A DNA stretch of 64,000 nt from Chlorogloeopsis sp. ULAP01 (GTDB taxonomy: Bacteria; Cyanobacteriota; Cyanobacteriia; Cyanobacteriales; Nostocaceae): assembly GCF_030381805.1 (NCBI RefSeq), contig NZ_JAUDRH010000003.1:124001-188000 (forward strand). The letters are read 5' to 3'. This document shows positions 1 through 8,654 of this stretch, one piece after another (the first letter of the stretch is position 1; every line of letters starts with the position of its first letter). The translations under genes were made by a program, and so were the position numbers. The notes below the pieces were generated by a model. The model worked only from the letters and a program-made list of their open reading frames with translations. It had not been told where the DNA came from and did no database searches.

Positions 1-137
1 TTGGAAAGTTTGATATCTGACACCGCAATCATTCCCAAACCAATACAAAAACAATGCAAATATCGAAAAAATTTTTACAAACAGGAATTTCTAAATAATG
101 TAGTTTAGGAATGTTGCCTCTTAAGAGCTTTTCTGTC

Positions 138-854
138 ATGAGTGAAGCAAAAGTCGCTGTAATTGTTGGCGTTGGCTCTGGTTTAGGTGCTGCCATTGCT
201 CACCGATTTGCCCGTGAAGATTTTGCTGTGGGATTAATGGCAAGAAGTGCAGACAAGCTGGCTGAATTTCAAAATGACATTGAAGTCGCTGGTGGTAAAG
301 CTTTGGCTGTTCCTTGTGATGTTACCGATCCTGTATCTGTCAAAGTAGCCTTTGCTGAGGTAGAATCATATTTCGACGCACCAGAAGTCCTAGTCTACAA
401 CGCTGGTGCTTTTAAAATGGCTGGAATTATGGAACTGACACCAGAGCAATTTGAGAATTGTTGGAAAGTAAACTGTTTTGGTGCATTTCTGACAGTTCAG
501 CAGGTTTTACCAGCAATGCTAGAACGAGGCAGAGGTACTATCTTACTTACAGGTGCGACTGCTGCCACAAGAGGTTCTGCTCGTTTTTCTGCTTTAGCTG
601 TGGGTAAGTTTGGGTTACGGGCATTAGCCCAGTCGCTGGCACGGGAATTTAGTTGCCAAGGTATTCATGTTGCCCATATTGTCATTGATGGCATGATTAA
701 CACTTCAAAAGTGCGGGCAATGGCAATAGAACGACAAGCACATACCCTACTTTCACCAAAAGCTATAGCTGAAACTTACTGGCAACTCTATAAGCAAGAT
801 CAGACAGTTTGGACTTTAGAATTAGATTTGCGGCCTGCTGTAGAAAAATTTTAG
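138..854 (+). CDS. SDR-family oxidoreductase with atypical active site
   Basis: A short-chain dehydrogenase/reductase of 238 aa. The N-terminal Rossmann nucleotide motif reads VGVGSGLG (residues 10-17), and an NAG motif (YNAG) follows the fourth strand. The usual YxxxK catalytic motif is incomplete: Lys157 is present in VGKFG, but residue 153, where Tyr is expected, is Leu, and the usual catalytic Ser is replaced by Ala/Thr. An SDR subgroup with this AVGKFGLR-type segment is known to me, so this looks like a family trait and not damage. Substrate unknown. I chose the ATG at 138 because it begins directly before the first strand; an in-frame ATG at 111 would add nine residues. It converges on the AI-2E permease gene with only 4 bp between the stops. 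Confidence 0.85.
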   Translation: MSEAKVAVIVGVGSGLGAAIAHRFAREDFAVGLMARSADKLAEFQNDIEVAGGKALAVPCDVTDPVSVKVAFAEVESYFDAPEVLVYNAGAFKMAGIMELTPEQFENCWKVNCFGAFLTVQQVLPAMLERGRGTILLTGATAATRGSARFSALAVGKFGLRALAQSLAREFSCQGIHVAHIVIDGMINTSKVRAMAIERQAHTLLSPKAIAETYWQLYKQDQTVWTLELDLRPAVEKF

Positions 855-858
855 AGTG

Positions 859-2031
859 CTAATCCTCAGTTTTTGCAATCTCATCATCAATCATAGGTTT
901 ATCTTGCCCATCCATTGTACTTTCTACTACAAATCCATCTAGTTCTGCTTCAGACTCACGTTTTAGTGATTTTTCAGAAACGATGACAAACTCAGTCTCT
1001 CTAGAAGGCTTGTTACCCCATTGATCTAAAACATCTTTAGCTAATACTTCTTGCACCCAAATTTTAGCCACAACTGTTAGGGGTAGTGCTAGTAATAATC
1101 CTAACGGGCCGAAGAAACTGAGAAAAAATAGTTGAGAGATTAATGTTACAGCAGGTAGCAGCGATACTTGATGTGCCATGACGATGGGTGTGAGAAAATT
1201 ACCCTCCGTCTGTTGAATAATAAAGTAAAGACCTAATACAACAAGCGACTTCCAGGGAGCATCTAAAAGTGCGATCGCCATTGCGGGTACTACGCTAATA
1301 GTAGGGCCAAGATTGGGAATTAAGTTCATAAACCCTGCTAAGACTCCTAATGCTAAGGCTGAGGGTACACGCAAAATGAACAAGCCAATCATACTCATAA
1401 TTCCCACGTAAGTCATGGCAATAGCAGCACCTATCACCCATCCCCCCAGTGAAACCTCGCAACGATCCAAAATCCCATCTACCCGGCGGCGATAAAATGA
1501 AGGAAATAAACGTATAAATAATTTGCGGTAGGCAATGGGATCAGCTAAGAACATTCCTGTTAACACCAGTACCAGCAAAATTTTGAGTACTACTTCCAAA
1601 GAACCAGAAACAATAGCAAAAGAGCTTCCCAGTAAACGATTAATCAAAGGTTCTGCTTGTTTGGTGAGGCTATTTATATCTGGTATGTATGGAGTTAATT
1701 GAACAGGAATGCGAGTTTCGAGTTGATTAAGCCAGGTATTGAATAGTTGAAAGCCTTTAGGAACTCGATAAGTAAGTTCATTAAACTGCTGGGCAAAGGG
1801 CGGTACAATCAGCCAGAAAAATCCGACGATCGCAGCAATAAAAATACCTACAGATAGCGATATAGCAAAACCTCGACTCATTCCTGAGCTTTGGAAGCGT
1901 CTAGATAGGCGATTTAAGGTAGTAGCTAATACAACAGCAGCAAATATCAGTAAAAGTACTTCGCGGATTTGCCATAAAATATACAGTGACAAGACTAAGG
2001 CGATTAAGCCAATCCATTGACCTAGATTCAC
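859..2031 (-). CDS. AI-2E family transporter (putative permease)
   Basis: A 390-aa polytopic membrane protein of the AI-2E/TqsA/PerM family. The N-terminus has two close hydrophobic segments, then a long region around residues 80-150, and the C-terminal half carries the family's conserved helices, with the GFMNLIPNLGP and EGNFLTPIVMA signatures. The last about 55 residues are hydrophilic and charged and probably cytoplasmic. Family members export small signals or act as ion/proton antiporters; the substrate cannot be read from sequence. It is transcribed alone, convergent with the SDR gene. Confidence 0.85.
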   Translation of the reverse strand: MNLGQWIGLIALVLSLYILWQIREVLLLIFAAVVLATTLNRLSRRFQSSGMSRGFAISLSVGIFIAAIVGFFWLIVPPFAQQFNELTYRVPKGFQLFNTWLNQLETRIPVQLTPYIPDINSLTKQAEPLINRLLGSSFAIVSGSLEVVLKILLVLVLTGMFLADPIAYRKLFIRLFPSFYRRRVDGILDRCEVSLGGWVIGAAIAMTYVGIMSMIGLFILRVPSALALGVLAGFMNLIPNLGPTISVVPAMAIALLDAPWKSLVVLGLYFIIQQTEGNFLTPIVMAHQVSLLPAVTLISQLFFLSFFGPLGLLLALPLTVVAKIWVQEVLAKDVLDQWGNKPSRETEFVIVSEKSLKRESEAELDGFVVESTMDGQDKPMIDDEIAKTED

Positions 2032-2122
2032 TCCCTAACTCCCGGCAGTTGACAAACTGCAATTTTTTGTGACTAAGCTAAATTAGCTGAATTCTAGCAA
2101 TTTTGGCAACGAGGATATAGCC

Positions 2123-2314
2123 TTAGGTTTGTTTGTGTGTTTGGAATCGCCATAGTAAGGCGATCGCCATAAATATAGTTGGCAACAATACTATAATCAA
2201 AGCATTTTTTTCCGTTTGCGCAATTGGTAAATAAGGCCCCGCATACTTAATCAAAACCGAAATTACGGCAGAGAGTAAAAATACTTTCAATATAAATCTA
2301 AGCTGATTTTCCAT
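2123..2314 (-). CDS. Small two-helix membrane protein, hypothetical
   Basis: A 63-aa protein with two predicted transmembrane helices (about residues 7-27 and 38-57) and a basic C-terminal tail. I set the start at the ATG giving MENQLRFIL; a longer frame reaches 2371 but adds a polar stretch with no other support. It lies about 90 bp upstream of the AI-2E gene on the same strand, so co-transcription is possible. No function recognised. Confidence 0.6.
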   Translation of the reverse strand: MENQLRFILKVFLLSAVISVLIKYAGPYLPIAQTEKNALIIVLLPTIFMAIALLWRFQTHKQT

Positions 2315-2467
2315 CAGAGTACGGCAATTCCTATTTTCTAGGGGGGTAGATACGAAAATGAATTGTAACAATAATCTTTACAATAAACTCAAGTTGATTA
2401 AAACAGAAGCTTAGAGCGAATTTCGTCATCTGAACTTCGGCAATCGAATTCCTGCTTGTACACCGTC

Positions 2468-3136
2468 ATGATTTATTTGCCGGTTTCACTGCTGTTATTT
2501 CTTTTGTTGTTGCTGCTCATACCTTTTCTTTGGTTTGTTGTAGCAGTAGACATAGTAGAAATTGCAGTAGCTAAGTTGGGATTTTCTCCCAGTATTGCTT
2601 TTACATTACTGATATTGGTGATTTTAGGCAGCACTATCAATATACCCATATACCGCACTGAGTCTTCCGTTGCCGTAGCAGATGATTTTGTTGATTTATG
2701 GTTAAGGGAATTTTGGGGTATCCCCTTAAGGAAAGTGCAACGTTCTACTGTTGTTGCTTTAAATGTTGGCGGTGGGTTGATTCCAGTACTGTTGGCGCTA
2801 TATCAATTTAGGCAAGGTAATGTCCTGGCAATTTTGTTAGTCACTGCCATTGTCACAATTGTTAGCTACTATGCAGCACGGGTAGTACCGGGAATAGGTA
2901 TTCAAATGAATCCGTTGTTGGCTCCCCTCACTGCCGTGGTATCTGCCATGATACTTGCCCCATCCCATGCTGCTCCAGTTGCCTTTGCTGGTGGTATTCT
3001 TGGAACCTTGATTGGAGCTGACTTATTACACCTTAAGGATATTCAAGCAAAAAGTTCGGGAGTGTTAAGTATTGGAGGCGCTGGAGTGTTTGATGGGATT
3101 GCTTTGTGTGGTTTATTTGCCCTGTTATTGAGTTAA
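2468..3136 (+). CDS. DUF1614 family membrane protein
   Basis: A hydrophobic protein of about 222 aa with six or more membrane helices and the conserved segment SSVAVADDF found in DUF1614 proteins. The middle holds the VGGGLIPVLLALY helix and the C-terminus a glycine-rich GADLLHLKDI...GGAGVFDGI block, also typical of the family. Function unknown. I prefer the ATG at 2468; a TTG at 2456 would add four residues. It is followed 98 bp later by ftsH on the same strand. Confidence 0.8.
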   Translation: MIYLPVSLLLFLLLLLLIPFLWFVVAVDIVEIAVAKLGFSPSIAFTLLILVILGSTINIPIYRTESSVAVADDFVDLWLREFWGIPLRKVQRSTVVALNVGGGLIPVLLALYQFRQGNVLAILLVTAIVTIVSYYAARVVPGIGIQMNPLLAPLTAVVSAMILAPSHAAPVAFAGGILGTLIGADLLHLKDIQAKSSGVLSIGGAGVFDGIALCGLFALLLS

Positions 3137-3234
3137 TAGTTGTTAGTGGTTAGTACTAAGTAACTGAGTATAACCTACTACCTACTATCTACTAACCAAA
3201 AATAAAAACTTTGCAATCGGAGAATGAATAAAAA

Positions 3235-5172
3235 ATGCCTGTAGAAACTAATAACAAAAATCAAATCAAACCACCGAGGATACGCCAGTTTGGTGGCAGT
3301 TTGCTGATTCTTTTTACTTTGTTGTTACTACTTAACTTTATTGTTCCTAGCTTTTTTGGGCCGAGGTTGCCACAAGCTCCCTACAGTGACTTTATCGCAC
3401 AGGTAGAAGCAGGCAAAGTTGATCGGGCAGTTGTAGGTAGCGATCGCATTGAGTATTCTATCAAAACTCAAACACCCGATGGCCAACCAACAGAACAAGT
3501 TTTCCAGACTACACCAGTAGCCATTGACCTAGATTTACCCAAGATTCTTCGCGATCATAATGTCAAATTTGCTGCACCACCACCAAGCCAAAATGGCTGG
3601 ATTGCTACTCTTTTAAGCTGGGTTGTACCACCCCTGATTTTCTTCGGCATTTGGGGATTTTTACTTAACCGGGGCGGTGGTGGCCCTGCGGCGTTAACTG
3701 TAGGTAAAAGTAAAGCTCGAATTTACTCTGAAGGCAGCACTGGTGTCAAGTTTACTGATGTAGCTGGTGTAGACGAAGCTAAGGCTGAACTTGAAGAAAT
3801 TGTTGATTTTCTCAAAAATGCTGCTAAATACACCCGCTTGGGTGCGAAAATTCCCAAAGGTGTACTTTTAGTGGGGCCTCCGGGAACAGGTAAAACCCTA
3901 TTAGCAAAAGCTATTGCCGGGGAAGCTGGTGTTCCTTTCTTTAGCATCTCTGGTTCAGAATTTATCGAACTGTTCGTGGGTGTAGGTGCAGCCCGTGTTC
4001 GTGACTTGTTTGAGCAAGCTAAACAACAAGCTCCCTGTATCGTCTTTATTGATGAATTAGACGCACTGGGTAAATCTCGTGGTGGTGCAGGCCCGATGAT
4101 GGGTGGTAACGATGAACGAGAACAAACTCTCAACCAGTTGCTCACCGAAATGGACGGCTTTGATGCCAACACAGGTGTAATTATCATTGCTGCTACCAAC
4201 CGTCCAGAAATTCTTGATCCAGCTTTGCGCCGCCCTGGACGCTTTGACCGTCAAGTTGTGGTGGATCGCCCTGATAAAATCGGTCGGGAGGCAATTCTTA
4301 AAGTTCATGCTCGCAACGTCAAATTAGCTGATGATGTCGATTTGGGAATTATTGCCGCCCGCACACCTGGTTTTGCTGGAGCAGACTTAGCTAACCTTGT
4401 CAATGAAGCTGCACTCTTAGCAGCACGGCAAAATCGGCAAGCAGTGGCAATGGCAGATTTCAACGAAGCGATTGAGCGCGTTGTTGCTGGCTTAGAAAAA
4501 CGCTCTCGCGTCTTGAATGAGATAGAGAAAAAGACTGTCGCCTATCATGAAGTTGGTCACGCCATCATTGGTGCTTTGATGCCTGGTGCTGGTAAAGTTG
4601 AAAAAATCTCTGTTGTGCCGAGGGGCGTGGGTGCTTTGGGTTATACTATTCAGATGCCTGAAGAAGACCGCTTCTTGATGATAGAAGATGAAATTCGTGG
4701 TCGCATTGCTACCCTGTTGGGTGGACGTTCCGCAGAAGAAGTTGTTTTTGGTAAAGTTTCCACTGGTGCTAGTGATGATATCCAAAAAGCTACAGACTTG
4801 GCAGAACGCTATATTACTCTTTACGGTATGAGTGAGCAACTAGGGCCAGTAGCATTTGAGAAGATTCAACAACAATTCCTCGAAGGCTATGGCAATCCGC
4901 GTCGGGCAATCAGTCCAAAAGTGGCTGAGGAAATTGACCGCGAGGTGAAGCAAATAGTTGATAATGCTCACCACATTGCCTTAACGATTCTCCATGAAAA
5001 CCGGGACTTGTTAGAGGAAACTGCACAAGAATTGTTGCAAAAGGAAATTCTTGAAGGCGTACAACTGCGGGAAAAACTCAACCAAGCCAAATCACCTGCT
5101 GAACTCCAAGAATGGTTACGGACAGGTAAGATATCGGAAGATAAGCCTTTGATGCAAACATTGTTGGTGTAA
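3235..5172 (+). CDS. ftsH: ATP-dependent zinc metalloprotease FtsH
   Basis: A 645-aa membrane-anchored AAA+ protease that degrades damaged or unassembled membrane proteins, in cyanobacteria including photosystem subunits. Visible order: a transmembrane helix near residues 20-40, a lumenal/periplasmic segment, a second helix near 122-145, the AAA module with Walker A GPPGTGKT (214-221), Walker B IVFIDELDALG and the second-region-of-homology arginines (ALRRPGRFDRQ), then the M41 peptidase with zinc motif HEVGH (438-442). Length is normal. Cyanobacteria usually have four FtsH paralogues that work as hetero-oligomers; I cannot tell which one this is by eye. It probably has its own promoter in the 98 bp after the DUF1614 gene. 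Confidence 0.97.
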   Translation: MPVETNNKNQIKPPRIRQFGGSLLILFTLLLLLNFIVPSFFGPRLPQAPYSDFIAQVEAGKVDRAVVGSDRIEYSIKTQTPDGQPTEQVFQTTPVAIDLDLPKILRDHNVKFAAPPPSQNGWIATLLSWVVPPLIFFGIWGFLLNRGGGGPAALTVGKSKARIYSEGSTGVKFTDVAGVDEAKAELEEIVDFLKNAAKYTRLGAKIPKGVLLVGPPGTGKTLLAKAIAGEAGVPFFSISGSEFIELFVGVGAARVRDLFEQAKQQAPCIVFIDELDALGKSRGGAGPMMGGNDEREQTLNQLLTEMDGFDANTGVIIIAATNRPEILDPALRRPGRFDRQVVVDRPDKIGREAILKVHARNVKLADDVDLGIIAARTPGFAGADLANLVNEAALLAARQNRQAVAMADFNEAIERVVAGLEKRSRVLNEIEKKTVAYHEVGHAIIGALMPGAGKVEKISVVPRGVGALGYTIQMPEEDRFLMIEDEIRGRIATLLGGRSAEEVVFGKVSTGASDDIQKATDLAERYITLYGMSEQLGPVAFEKIQQQFLEGYGNPRRAISPKVAEEIDREVKQIVDNAHHIALTILHENRDLLEETAQELLQKEILEGVQLREKLNQAKSPAELQEWLRTGKISEDKPLMQTLLV

Positions 5173-5181
5173 GTTATGAAA

Positions 5182-5238
5182 GTTCGTAGTTAGGGCTTTA
5201 GCCGCTTGAAATTAAGCGATAAATTGCTTACTACGAAC
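5182..5238. repeat. Dispersed hairpin repeat (GTTCGTAGT arms)
   Basis: The arms GTTCGTAGT (5182-5190) and ACTACGAAC (5230-5238) are perfect inverted repeats around a roughly 40-bp centre that contains smaller dyads. Hairpins with these arms are, to my knowledge, common dispersed elements in Nostocales genomes; here it follows the ftsH stop codon. Confidence 0.5.
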
Positions 5239-5296
5239 CCCTTCATAAATAATGAAACAGATTACTGGATTACTCTGAGCGTTAAAAATTGAATTG

Positions 5297-5337
5297 AAAA
5301 AAGCGATCGCTCTTTCACCGGGGGCGATCGCTTTTTT
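5297..5337 (+). terminator. Rho-independent-like terminator built from two HIP1 sites
   Basis: AAAAAAGCGATCGC (5297-5310) pairs with GCGATCGCTTTTTT (5324-5337) across a 13-nt loop, giving a strong GC core with a terminal T run. It would end transcription from ftsH. The A/T-symmetric arms let it work in either direction. Confidence 0.65.
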
Positions 5338-5587
5338 AATTGCAAATTCCCTACTAGCGATATACACTATAAATCTTTTGTATTTTCATCTATCCAAAGA
5401 TATAAAAAAAATATTATTTAGTGTCAAGTTTTTGTAAACAGGCTGTATAACCTTGGAGAACCCTAATATCTTATTTAAGTAAGAATACTGAGATTAGGTT
5501 GACATAAATTACAGAAAATAATTATAACATTGCTGGGCAGTTGACTTTGTTTACCCAAAAAAATCAGCAACAGGAGTACTTTGTCTA

Positions 5588-6220
5588 ATGAAGCTATTAA
5601 ACCCTACTACTGCAATTGTGAAGAAATTTTCCATACTAGCTGTAACAACAACAGCGATCGCTTTAGGAGCAATTAATTCTGTACAAGCTGCTGCTGTCAC
5701 ATTTGAAGGAAATCTTTCTTTTGGCAGCACCCAGACTGGAGTAGTTCCAGGTGGAGACAATACTGGAAATCCTTCAGAGTGGAAATTCTGGAGTTTCTCT
5801 GGCAATGCAGGTGATATTGCGACTGTAACAGTGAGAAGAGCTGTAGCGGCACTGGATCCAGCTTTTGGTGTATGGTTTGGTACTGAAGCAGATACTTCTG
5901 ACTACACTGATATCTTCGCAGATGGTGCTACCACTCCACTAATCGCTATTGGAGATGACGATCTACCACCAGCTATTCCTGCTGGGCTTTGGGGTGACTC
6001 AGAAGCAACCTTTACATTGCCAAATTCTGGATTGTATACAATTGCTGTAGCTTCTTTTGCATCTGATCCTTCAACAGAACCACTGGGATACAACATTTCT
6101 CTTCAATACAGCGAACCAGTACCTGAGCCTTTGACTATTGCTGGTACTTTGCTCGCTGGTAGTATTGGTATCGTTCTGAAAAGGAAGAAATCTCAAGCTA
6201 TTTCAAACTTAGAAGAATAA
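5588..6220 (+). CDS. PEP-CTERM sorting domain-containing secreted protein
   Basis: A 210-aa exported protein with an N-terminal signal peptide (hydrophobic core about residues 15-33, cleavage probably after VQAA) and a C-terminal tripartite sorting signal: a VPEP motif, a hydrophobic helix (LTIAGTLLAGSIGIVL) and basic residues KRKK. The middle is rich in Gly, Ser, Thr and Asp, a beta-type domain similar to the pre-peptidase C-terminal kind, though I am not sure of that family. PEP-CTERM proteins are processed by an exosortase-type enzyme and sent to the cell surface or extracellular matrix. No exosortase gene is in the window. Confidence 0.85.
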   Translation: MKLLNPTTAIVKKFSILAVTTTAIALGAINSVQAAAVTFEGNLSFGSTQTGVVPGGDNTGNPSEWKFWSFSGNAGDIATVTVRRAVAALDPAFGVWFGTEADTSDYTDIFADGATTPLIAIGDDDLPPAIPAGLWGDSEATFTLPNSGLYTIAVASFASDPSTEPLGYNISLQYSEPVPEPLTIAGTLLAGSIGIVLKRKKSQAISNLEE

Positions 6221-6323
6221 ATAAACCAATACTTTTTAGCTCAGACAAAACTGCGATCGTGGCAGCAATGTAGAGACGTGATCAATCGTGTCTCTACAAA
6301 TCACCAAATCCCATTAAAAATCC

Positions 6324-8084
6324 TTAACTACGCTGCCAAATTTTAATTGTCTTATCCAAACTTCCGCTCACCAACATTTCCCCAGAAGCAGTAAATGCTA
6401 CTGCTGTAACTGTGTGAGTATGCCCTGTAAAAGTACCTAGTAGTTCTCCGGTTGACAGATGCCACAACTTAATGGTTTTGTCGGCACTGCCACTAGCGAT
6501 CGTTTGCCCATCAGGGCTGAGGGCAATAGCGTACACTCCATCCCTATGTCCCTTCAGGGTATGTAATAATTCTCCTGTATCTAAGCGCCAAATCTTAATA
6601 GTTTTATCTCGACTGCCACTAACAAGAATTTTACCATCTGCACTCATTGCTAAAGAACAAACAATATGAATATGACCTGTAAGACTGTGCAATAGTTCAG
6701 GGATAGGAGGTTTACCGCCTATTTGTTGAGATACTTGCCAAATTTTAATTTTGCGGTAACTGCCTGTAACTAAAATTTGACCATCTTGACTTAAAGCCAA
6801 AGAATGAGCGGCAGTATCATCTAAAGAAAGGGCAAACATCACCTGGCGATGGAGCAAATCCCAAAATAAAATTTTTCTGTCATCTCCTCCAGTTGCTAAT
6901 ACCCGTCCATCGGGGGTAAAGGCTACGCAGCGCACCATACCATTGTGCTTATGCAAGATATCTATCAAGTCTTGCGCGCCTACGTGCCACATTTTGATTG
7001 TAGAATCTGCACCTGCACTTACTAAAGTTTGCCCATCGGGGCTGAAAGCGAGAGCGTTTACCTCATCCACTAAACTCGATAAAATCCAAGGATACTCAGA
7101 TAAAGTGCATACCAATTCTCCCCTCGCCAAATCCCATAATTTTGTCTCTCCACGACTACCACTTGCTACCAAAGGTAAATTTTCGTGGTTTTGACTCTCT
7201 GGGCTGAAAGCAAGGCAGTTAATACCTCTAGTATGACCTTTCAATGTTTGCCAGCATTCCCAGTCTCCAATGATGTTTTTAAGGGGATGTTCTGATGGCA
7301 CAGTCTGAGTTTTTTCTGGCACCACAATTTCATCAATAACTGGTGGTACATCCAGTTTGTTAATTCCTGTTTCTAAATACCAATTCAATCCTCCTGCATA
7401 TAATAAGTTACTGGGAGTGACAGAAATTTTTGGCTCATTAAATTCAATTTGATTTGTAGGTAAGAAGCCGATAACTATAGCTTGTTTTTCGTATCCTCTT
7501 TTGCCACTAAACGGATAGAACAAACATATAAAAATCAATAATCGGTATTTTTTAGCATCCTCTTGAGTAACAGACCATCTAATTTTATCTTTCTTAATAC
7601 CATTAAAACTTTCTCCATCCGCGACACAAACTAAAATATTGACTTTGGGATTATCAGCAACTACGTAAGGAAATTTGCTTTCACTACGCAAATTGCCTTC
7701 ATCATCTAACAGCATATTTTTAACTGTATCCTGTGGCACTTTTTTGACAATTTTACCCAGGCGCTGATTGATGACTTGTTCGACAATCTGCTCTCGTAAA
7801 ATATAATCTTCTGCTTGCTGCTGAAAGTATGTTGGAAAGGGGATAGCCCACTCAGGAAATTCAGGATATTCAGGTGGAATTGGAGGCGGATTTTTAGCCA
7901 AAATTTCTGCTTGTTGGCGAGCAACTGCCAGTAACTTTTCCAGCATTTCGCCCCAAAAAGCCATTATTTCAGTATGGCAACCTTTAACTTGACTTTCTAA
8001 TAAACATACATCATGAGTCTTTGGTTTTTTCACCCGGAGAAGGAAATCAGCTTGTTGAGCTTTGAGTAAGCTAGTCCAATCCAT
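6324..8084 (-). CDS. WD40 repeat protein with uncharacterised N-terminal domain
   Basis: A 586-aa protein. Residues about 277-586 form seven WD40 repeats with the recurring SPDGQ...SGSxDKTIKIW pattern, enough for one closed seven-bladed propeller and therefore a protein-binding platform. Residues 1-270 are a soluble alpha/beta region I do not recognise; it has no kinase or AAA motif. Repeats 5-7 are nearly canonical, while repeats 1, 2 and 4 are more divergent. It probably acts as a scaffold or regulatory protein in the cytoplasm. It is alone on its strand and convergent with the PEP-CTERM gene. Confidence 0.8.
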   Translation of the reverse strand: MDWTSLLKAQQADFLLRVKKPKTHDVCLLESQVKGCHTEIMAFWGEMLEKLLAVARQQAEILAKNPPPIPPEYPEFPEWAIPFPTYFQQQAEDYILREQIVEQVINQRLGKIVKKVPQDTVKNMLLDDEGNLRSESKFPYVVADNPKVNILVCVADGESFNGIKKDKIRWSVTQEDAKKYRLLIFICLFYPFSGKRGYEKQAIVIGFLPTNQIEFNEPKISVTPSNLLYAGGLNWYLETGINKLDVPPVIDEIVVPEKTQTVPSEHPLKNIIGDWECWQTLKGHTRGINCLAFSPESQNHENLPLVASGSRGETKLWDLARGELVCTLSEYPWILSSLVDEVNALAFSPDGQTLVSAGADSTIKMWHVGAQDLIDILHKHNGMVRCVAFTPDGRVLATGGDDRKILFWDLLHRQVMFALSLDDTAAHSLALSQDGQILVTGSYRKIKIWQVSQQIGGKPPIPELLHSLTGHIHIVCSLAMSADGKILVSGSRDKTIKIWRLDTGELLHTLKGHRDGVYAIALSPDGQTIASGSADKTIKLWHLSTGELLGTFTGHTHTVTAVAFTASGEMLVSGSLDKTIKIWQRS

Positions 8085-8654
8085 CGAAAACCTCGCAAGG
8101 GTACTGCAACTATATCGCGTTAGCGATTGGTTGTGGCGCAGCCAGTAAGGGTTAGACTGTCATCATCCGAAAATCTTTGTCCAACCTTGCGGTATGAGCA
8201 AAGAGGGCGTGAAGTATATTTTTGGGGCAAATTATTGCACACCTACCTTAGGCTATACCGAGACATCACTCAAGTTTTGATATTGAGTGAACAAGCGCTC
8301 AGTAATACCAGAAGCCAAGGTAACATAACCATCGTGCCTGAGACTGGGGGGTATTCACCAGATACAGTCAAATATGGTTACTGTACAAGGTTTGCCGCAA
8401 GAAGAATTTAGAGATGGCAGTTCATTCTAACGAACTTGGGGACAAAAATACTGTTTCTAGGTAAGCAGTTCTTCCAAAAAGAGTAAAAGGGGAGGGGGAG
8501 ACAAAGGGCAGGGGAGATGGGGAGAACTACTAACAAATGACTAATGACCAATAACCAATGACTATTAACAAAATTTTCTACCACAAGTGTGAGACACAAA
8601 TAACCAACTATCTGCAACGATCGCGATGGATAGATTAGGAACCAGGAACAATTG
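8085..8654. other. Intergenic region, no convincing gene
   Basis: This 570-bp spacer lies between divergent genes. It contains a plus-strand open frame (8127-8411) with poor protein character, a purine-rich simple sequence near 8487-8525, and an array of 7-bp repeats (8535-8569). Nothing else was recognised. Confidence 0.5.
8535..8569. repeat. STRR-like heptanucleotide array
   Basis: Five consecutive 7-bp units read AAATGAC, TAATGAC, CAATAAC, CAATGAC, TATTAAC. Short tandem repeats of this kind are a known feature of heterocystous cyanobacterial genomes. Confidence 0.7.

Larger units (their letters stand above)
5173..5587. other. Intergenic region with two hairpins
   Basis: This 415-bp spacer between ftsH and the PEP-CTERM gene holds a dispersed hairpin repeat (5182-5238), a HIP1-based terminator (5297-5337) and then an AT-rich stretch that presumably carries the promoter of the PEP-CTERM gene. 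I see no gene. Confidence 0.6.

Noticed and set aside
3723..4839. Several long minus-strand frames within ftsH
   Set aside because: They are antisense shadows of the strongly conserved ftsH frame.
8127..8411. Plus-strand open frame of 94 aa
   Set aside because: Poor protein character, no domain, and it lies in a repeat-containing spacer.
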